The translations under genes were made by a program, and so were the position numbers. From Clostridia bacterium (lineage in GTDB: Bacteria; Bacillota; Clostridia; Christensenellales; Borkfalkiaceae): a stretch of 32,258 nucleotides of DNA. The notes below the pieces were generated by a model, which saw nothing but the letters and a program-made list of their open reading frames with translations, did not search any database and had not been told where the DNA came from. The stretch covers positions 1-32,258 of the forward strand of contig JAGHIT010000096.1 in assembly GCA_017887095.1 (NCBI GenBank), in the 5' to 3' direction. Of this stretch, positions 29,077 through 32,258 are shown piece after piece (within the stretch, counting starts at the first letter, position 1; each line of letters starts with the position of its first letter).

Positions 29077-29472
29077 ATGAAGAGAATCTTACATGCCCTT
29101 TTTTTGTTTCTTTTTTTACCGCCTCTTCTTGTCGGATGTTCTGTATCGGATATGAGTTCGCTCACGGAACTTTCCCGTCCCTATGTGGGAGAGTATATCT
29201 GTGAAGAACTTCGTTTCGGAGAAGAGGATTTGCTCGGCGGGTTCGAATACGTTCGGCTGACGCTCGGTCCCGACGGAGACGCGCAGCTCACATGGCGTAG
29301 AGCGGAGGGCGGCGAGGGCGCCGTCGCGCTGCAATACGAGATGCGCGAGGAAAGTATCACTTTCTCCCAAGAGGGGCGGATGGGCGCATATACTTTTCCG
29401 GTCGAACAGGGCGCGATCGTCATCATGCACAATCTTGGCAGAAGAATGCTCTTCGCGCGGTTTTGTATGTGA
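29077..29472 (+). CDS. Small lipoprotein of unknown function
   Basis: The 131-residue protein starts with a lipoprotein signal peptide (MKRILHALFLFLFLPPLLVGC; lipobox LVGC, lipidated Cys21), so the mature part is anchored outside the cell membrane. The remaining 110 residues are beta-rich and acidic (YVGEYICEELRFGEEDLLGG, VRLTLGPDGDAQLTW, ESITFSQEGRMGAYTFPVEQGAIVI) and resemble the lipocalin-like or DUF4-type small barrels. I do not recognise a specific family. ATG 29044 is in frame but has no ribosome binding site and would disrupt the signal peptide. ATG 29077 is a likely leaderless start, 6 nt after a -10 box. The stop abuts the convergent asnA stop. Confidence 0.72.
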   Translation: MKRILHALFLFLFLPPLLVGCSVSDMSSLTELSRPYVGEYICEELRFGEEDLLGGFEYVRLTLGPDGDAQLTWRRAEGGEGAVALQYEMREESITFSQEGRMGAYTFPVEQGAIVIMHNLGRRMLFARFCM

Positions 29473-30456
29473 TCACATGAGCGGGATGTTTTTATTTTTG
29501 CAGAGCGTACGCGTTTTTTCGTCCCATACGGAGACCTGCACTTCGCCGATATGCACCTTGTTCAGCATGATCATGCATAGGCGCGACTGTCCGATGCCGC
29601 CGCCCATTGTCAGCGGCAGTTCGCCTGCGGCAAGCGCTCTGTGGAAGGGCAGGTTTAACCGATCTGTGCAGTTCTCTGCTTCCAGCTGGGAAAGCAAACT
29701 CTTCTCGTCCACACGGATGCCCATGCTGCTCAGTTCAAATGCGCAGTCAAGGGGCGGATAATAGATAAGGATGTCGCCGTTTAAGTTCCAGTCGTCGTAG
29801 TCCGGAGCTCTGCCGTCGTGTTTTCTGCCCGATCTGAGTCTCCCTCCGATGTTCTTTAAAAACACCGCGCCGTATTTTTTGGTTATCTCCCGTTCGCGCG
29901 CTTTCGGGGCAAGGAACGGATAGGAGTCTTCCAGTTCCTGTGTTGTGACGAAAACGATTTCTTCTGGAAAATAGTTTTCCAGCGCGGGGAAATCGATGCA
30001 GATGCCCTGCGCCGTCTGTTTCATGACGGCATAAATCGTGCGCACCGTCGCTTCCAGAAAGGCGGGAGTCCGGTCTTCACGCGCGATGATTTTCTCCCAG
30101 TCCCATTGATCGACATATATAGAGTGCAGTTCGTCCAGCTCTTCGTCGCGGCGGATGGCGTTCATGTCGCAGTATAAACCGCGGTGAACGGGAAATCCGT
30201 ATTTTTTCAGCGCATAGCGCTTCCACTTGGCGAGCGAATGCACGATCTCCACCGTGGAGCCCGTCGCCTTCACGTCAAAACTGACGGGGCGCTCCACGCC
30301 GTTCAGATCGTCGTTGATGCCGCTGCCCGCCGGCACAAAGAGGGGCGCGCTGACGCGCGTTAATTCGAGCGCCTGCGCAAGATTTTTCTCAAAGGAGTCT
30401 TTCACCTGCTTGATGGCAAGTTCGGTCTCGATGAGATCGAGTTTGGATCGATACAT
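29473..30456 (-). CDS. asnA: Aspartate-ammonia ligase (asparagine synthetase A)
   Basis: The 327-residue protein converts aspartate, ammonia and ATP to asparagine; it is a class II tRNA-synthetase-like fold. Clear family segments are GSGINDDLNGVERPVSFDVK, YVDQWDWEKII, RLRSGRKHDGRAPDYDDW with DWNLNGDI, and the C-terminal LTMGGGIGQSRLCMIMLNK. Length equals E. coli AsnA. The start ATG 30456 has AGGAGG 5 nt upstream; the much longer frame (462 codons) only adds an unrelated N-terminus. An extended -10 promoter lies upstream. Its stop codon directly abuts that of the convergent lipoprotein gene (29472/29473). Confidence 0.97.
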   Translation of the reverse strand: MYRSKLDLIETELAIKQVKDSFEKNLAQALELTRVSAPLFVPAGSGINDDLNGVERPVSFDVKATGSTVEIVHSLAKWKRYALKKYGFPVHRGLYCDMNAIRRDEELDELHSIYVDQWDWEKIIAREDRTPAFLEATVRTIYAVMKQTAQGICIDFPALENYFPEEIVFVTTQELEDSYPFLAPKAREREITKKYGAVFLKNIGGRLRSGRKHDGRAPDYDDWNLNGDILIYYPPLDCAFELSSMGIRVDEKSLLSQLEAENCTDRLNLPFHRALAAGELPLTMGGGIGQSRLCMIMLNKVHIGEVQVSVWDEKTRTLCKNKNIPLM

Positions 30457-30485
30457 AATGGCCTCCTGACGAGACGTTTTCGGAT

Positions 30486-30494
30486 AGTATAGCA
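30486..30494 (-). promoter_or_regulatory. Extended -10 promoter of asnA
   Basis: On the minus strand TGC-TATACT (hexamer 30486-30491) forms an extended -10; no good -35 is seen. A transcript start near 30479 leaves about 23 nt of leader, enough for the AGGAGG ribosome binding site. Confidence 0.55.
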
Positions 30495-30574
30495 CATTTT
30501 TTTTAAAAAGGCGAACGATTGCGTGAAGATATTTAAAAGATGCGTGATTTGTCCGTAAAGTTTTGAACGAATGT

Positions 30575-30603
30575 TTGCAATTTAATGCGAGGTGTGCTAT
30601 ACT
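30575..30603 (+). promoter_or_regulatory. Sigma-A promoter placing transcript start at the helicase ATG
   Basis: TTGCAA (30575-30580) and TGC-TATACT (hexamer 30598-30603) have a 17-bp spacer and an extended -10. Six bases later is ATG 30610. Confidence 0.76.
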
Positions 30604-30609
30604 TGTCAC

Positions 30610-31863
30610 ATGAACACATCGGCACCTGTGCTCACCGCCGATCAGGCGGAGGCGGCAGCGCTCATCGAGGAGTGGTTTTATCATCTGAATACGCAGATCT
30701 TTGTGCTGTGCGGCTACGCGGGGACGGGTAAGACCTTCCTCGTGGACTACGTCGTGCGGGACATGGGACTTGTGCCGGGCGAGAGCGCCGTGTTCGTCGC
30801 ACCCACGGGCAAGGCGGCGTCCGTTCTTATCCGCGCGGGCGTGCCCGCAGGCACGGTGCACAGTCTCATCTATACGCGCGAAGAGGACATCGAGGTGGAT
30901 GAGAACGGCGAGGTCATCTCCGAGCGCTTTCTGCGCTTTGTCAAAAAGGAGAAGGTCGACAGCGGCATCCGCCTCATCGTGTTGGATGAGACGAGCATGG
31001 TTTCGGACGACGTTCTGCGCGATCTTCTCTCCTTCGGCGTTAAGTGCCTGTGCTGCGGCGATCCTGCCCAGCTGCCGCCCGTGGGCGGGAGCAACACGCT
31101 GCTCACGATGCCCGTCGTCACTTTAAAAGAGATCGTGCGGCAGGAAAAGGATAATCCTATCGTGCGGCTCGCGGAGCGGGTGCGCGCGGGCGGACTTCCC
31201 CGCTATGGCACGGACGGCTGCGTGGAAGTAGTCCCGCGCTGCGAATGCGACAGGGCGCTGCGCGAGGAGCTGTTCGCGAAAGCCGATCAGATCATCGTCG
31301 GAACCAATCGCACGCGCGCCGCCGTCAACCGCGAAGTGCGCGCGATGCGCGGTATTCCGCCCGAGCAGCTGCTTCCCACAGACGGCGAGAAGCTTGTCTG
31401 CACGCTCAACGACTGGAGCAAGACGCTGGACGAAAAGGGGGACTTCCACCTCGTCAACGGCATCATCGGGACGTGCAATAGCGTCCGTGAGCAGTTGGAC
31501 GGGTTGGGACTCTTGGACTTTACCCCGGATTTCCTGCCCGATACGCTGGAAGCACTGCCCTTTGACACGGGCATCTTCACGCGCGGACAGTACTACCACG
31601 GCTACGGCAACAAGGCATGCATGCTCACGAACGGCATCCTGGTACATGAGGGGAACTATGAGATGCTGCGCCGCTTTAAGGTGCGGCGGGAGGACACCGT
31701 CTGCCGCTTTGAGTTTGCATATGCCGTCACCTGCCACAAGGCGCAGGGTTCGGAGTACGATAACGTCGTCGTCATCGACGAGTCGGGCTACTTCGATAAC
31801 GGCAGGGAGTGGTTGTACACCGCCGTGACGCGCGCAAAGAAAAAACTTACCATCATCAGGTAA
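30610..31863 (+). CDS. SF1 DNA helicase, Dda/RecD2-like
   Basis: The 417-residue protein is a superfamily 1B helicase similar to phage T4 Dda and bacterial RecD. Walker A is GYAGTGKT (35-42), with APTGKAA following as motif Ia. Walker B is LIVLDETSMV (Asp126, Glu127). Motif III is GDPAQLPPVG, motif IV lies near IIVGTNRTRAAVNR, motif V at AVTCHKAQGSEYD and motif VI at LYTAVTRAKKKL. It probably unwinds duplex DNA 5' to 3' in repair or replication restart. The N-terminal domains of RecD2 are absent, so it is a single-core helicase. The longer frame (30592) would start inside the promoter. ATG 30610 has no ribosome binding site and is a candidate leaderless start. An AAA ATPase gene follows 50 bp downstream. 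Confidence 0.88.
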   Translation: MNTSAPVLTADQAEAAALIEEWFYHLNTQIFVLCGYAGTGKTFLVDYVVRDMGLVPGESAVFVAPTGKAASVLIRAGVPAGTVHSLIYTREEDIEVDENGEVISERFLRFVKKEKVDSGIRLIVLDETSMVSDDVLRDLLSFGVKCLCCGDPAQLPPVGGSNTLLTMPVVTLKEIVRQEKDNPIVRLAERVRAGGLPRYGTDGCVEVVPRCECDRALREELFAKADQIIVGTNRTRAAVNREVRAMRGIPPEQLLPTDGEKLVCTLNDWSKTLDEKGDFHLVNGIIGTCNSVREQLDGLGLLDFTPDFLPDTLEALPFDTGIFTRGQYYHGYGNKACMLTNGILVHEGNYEMLRRFKVRREDTVCRFEFAYAVTCHKAQGSEYDNVVVIDESGYFDNGREWLYTAVTRAKKKLTIIR

Positions 31864-31913
31864 GGGCGCCGTCCTGCCGTCCATGCGGCATAGGGGCATA
31901 TCCGGAGGCAGGC

Positions 31914-32258
31914 ATGATCTACTTATCCCAATTCACCTTTCCTTCCTACGATGCAGAATACGCCTTTCGGCTCGATCGGGTCAAGCGGACGTGTTATAAT
32001 ACGATGTATCCGTTTTTTGTGCTGTCTTCTCACGGGCTGGAGCGGCTGGACTTTGCGCCGGTTACCGTTTTTTACGGCGGGAACGGCTCAGGCAAGACGA
32101 CGGCGCTCAATGTGATTGCCGAGTGCCTGAGCGTCAGGCGCGGCGCGCCCTTCAACAAATCAAGTTTTTTCGGCGACTATGTGAGCATGTGTACACATGC
32201 TCTTTCGAAGCCGCTGCCCCCGGAGAGCGCCATGATCGCCAGCGACGACGTGTTTGAA
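31914..32258 (+). CDS. AAA-family ATPase, N-terminal part (cut by the window end)
   Basis: The first 115 codons are visible and run open to the window end. The sequence starts MIYLSQFTFPSYDAEYAFRL and reaches a P-loop GGNGSGKTT (55-63) after LDFAPVTVFY. This is the RecF/SMC-like arrangement of ABC-type ATPases in which a short beta sheet precedes the Walker A. Many such proteins in Clostridia are uncharacterised; some act in DNA repair or phage defence. The signature motif and Walker B are outside the window, so the subfamily cannot be set. ATG 31914 has CGGAGG about 5 nt upstream. With the helicase it forms a co-directional pair with no terminator between them. Confidence 0.78.
   Translation, partial: MIYLSQFTFPSYDAEYAFRLDRVKRTCYNTMYPFFVLSSHGLERLDFAPVTVFYGGNGSGKTTALNVIAECLSVRRGAPFNKSSFFGDYVSMCTHALSKPLPPESAMIASDDVFE

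Noticed and set aside
30457-30861. N-terminal extension of asnA to 462 codons
   Set aside because: The extension is antisense to the helicase gene, and ATG 30456 has a perfect AGGAGG and gives the exact AsnA N-terminus.
1-32258. CRISPR arrays, tRNA/rRNA genes, insertion sequences, prophage
   Set aside because: I found no regularly spaced direct repeats, cloverleaf sequences, transposase or phage structural genes by eye; a tRNA or IS scan would be decisive.

Overview
The window looks like chromosome from a strictly anaerobic, GC-rich member of the Bacillota (class Clostridia). The grounds are the gene order rpsB-tsf-pyrH-frr-uppS-cdsA-dxr-rseP, the lon-engB pair, AGGAGG-type ribosome binding sites, many near-consensus sigma-A promoters (TTGACA/TATAAT with 16-18 bp spacers), and an oxygen-detoxification set (rubredoxin-first rubrerythrin, flavodiiron protein plus rubredoxin) typical of anaerobes. 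No species can be named from the sequence alone. I see no tRNA, rRNA, CRISPR array, insertion sequence or prophage.

Layout. 1-932: end of argS overlapping a HAD phosphatase. 938-2309: rubrerythrin and a CxxC/CxxC protein, each with its own promoter. 2314-3687 (-): a secreted-domain membrane protein of unknown role. 3836-4972: a promoter, two copies of a perfect palindrome, then a DUF3793 gene and a flavodoxin. 4983-6430: an ECF-type sigma factor and a probable anti-sigma membrane protein. 6437-7828: a membrane protein and a MIF-family tautomerase. 7838-9689: an SDR oxidoreductase divergent from a TetR-type regulator. 9759-11258: flavodiiron protein and a 53-residue rubredoxin. 11385-14375: lon and engB. 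14378-15520: a lipoprotein with two bacterial Ig-like domains and a TlpA-type thioredoxin domain. 15551-17421: rpsB-tsf. 17422-17703: a gene-free, foldable stretch and a promoter. 17704-24270: a PF06541 membrane protein, then pyrH-frr-uppS-cdsA-dxr-rseP, which joins nucleotide supply, ribosome recycling, undecaprenyl and phospholipid precursor synthesis, the MEP pathway and intramembrane proteolysis. 24293-25561 (-): an Asp-box (sialidase-like) glycosidase-fold protein with a terminator-like hairpin in its leader. 25632-30456: a mixed set of small transcription units (YfbR-like HD phosphohydrolase, MBL-fold hydrolase, phosphopantetheinyl transferase, C_GCAxxG_C_C protein, glutamate-5-kinase-like protein, small lipoprotein, AsnA). 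30575-32258: a Dda/RecD-like helicase followed by an AAA ATPase cut by the window edge.

The features that most deserve a second look are regulatory. (i) The twin GTTCGCATATGCGAAC palindromes, 33 bp apart centre to centre, lie at the start of the DUF3793-flavodoxin transcript. (ii) Four genes have a good -10 box only 6-9 nt before the start codon and no ribosome binding site, which suggests leaderless mRNAs. (iii) Several divergent gene pairs share symmetric or overlapping -10 boxes. (iv) A possible attenuator precedes the Asp-box gene. At the protein level the oddest points are the HD-to-HE change in the YfbR-like enzyme, the Ig-like/thioredoxin lipoprotein, and an orphan, diverged glutamate-kinase-like protein. 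All functions are read from motifs by eye; no database search was run.
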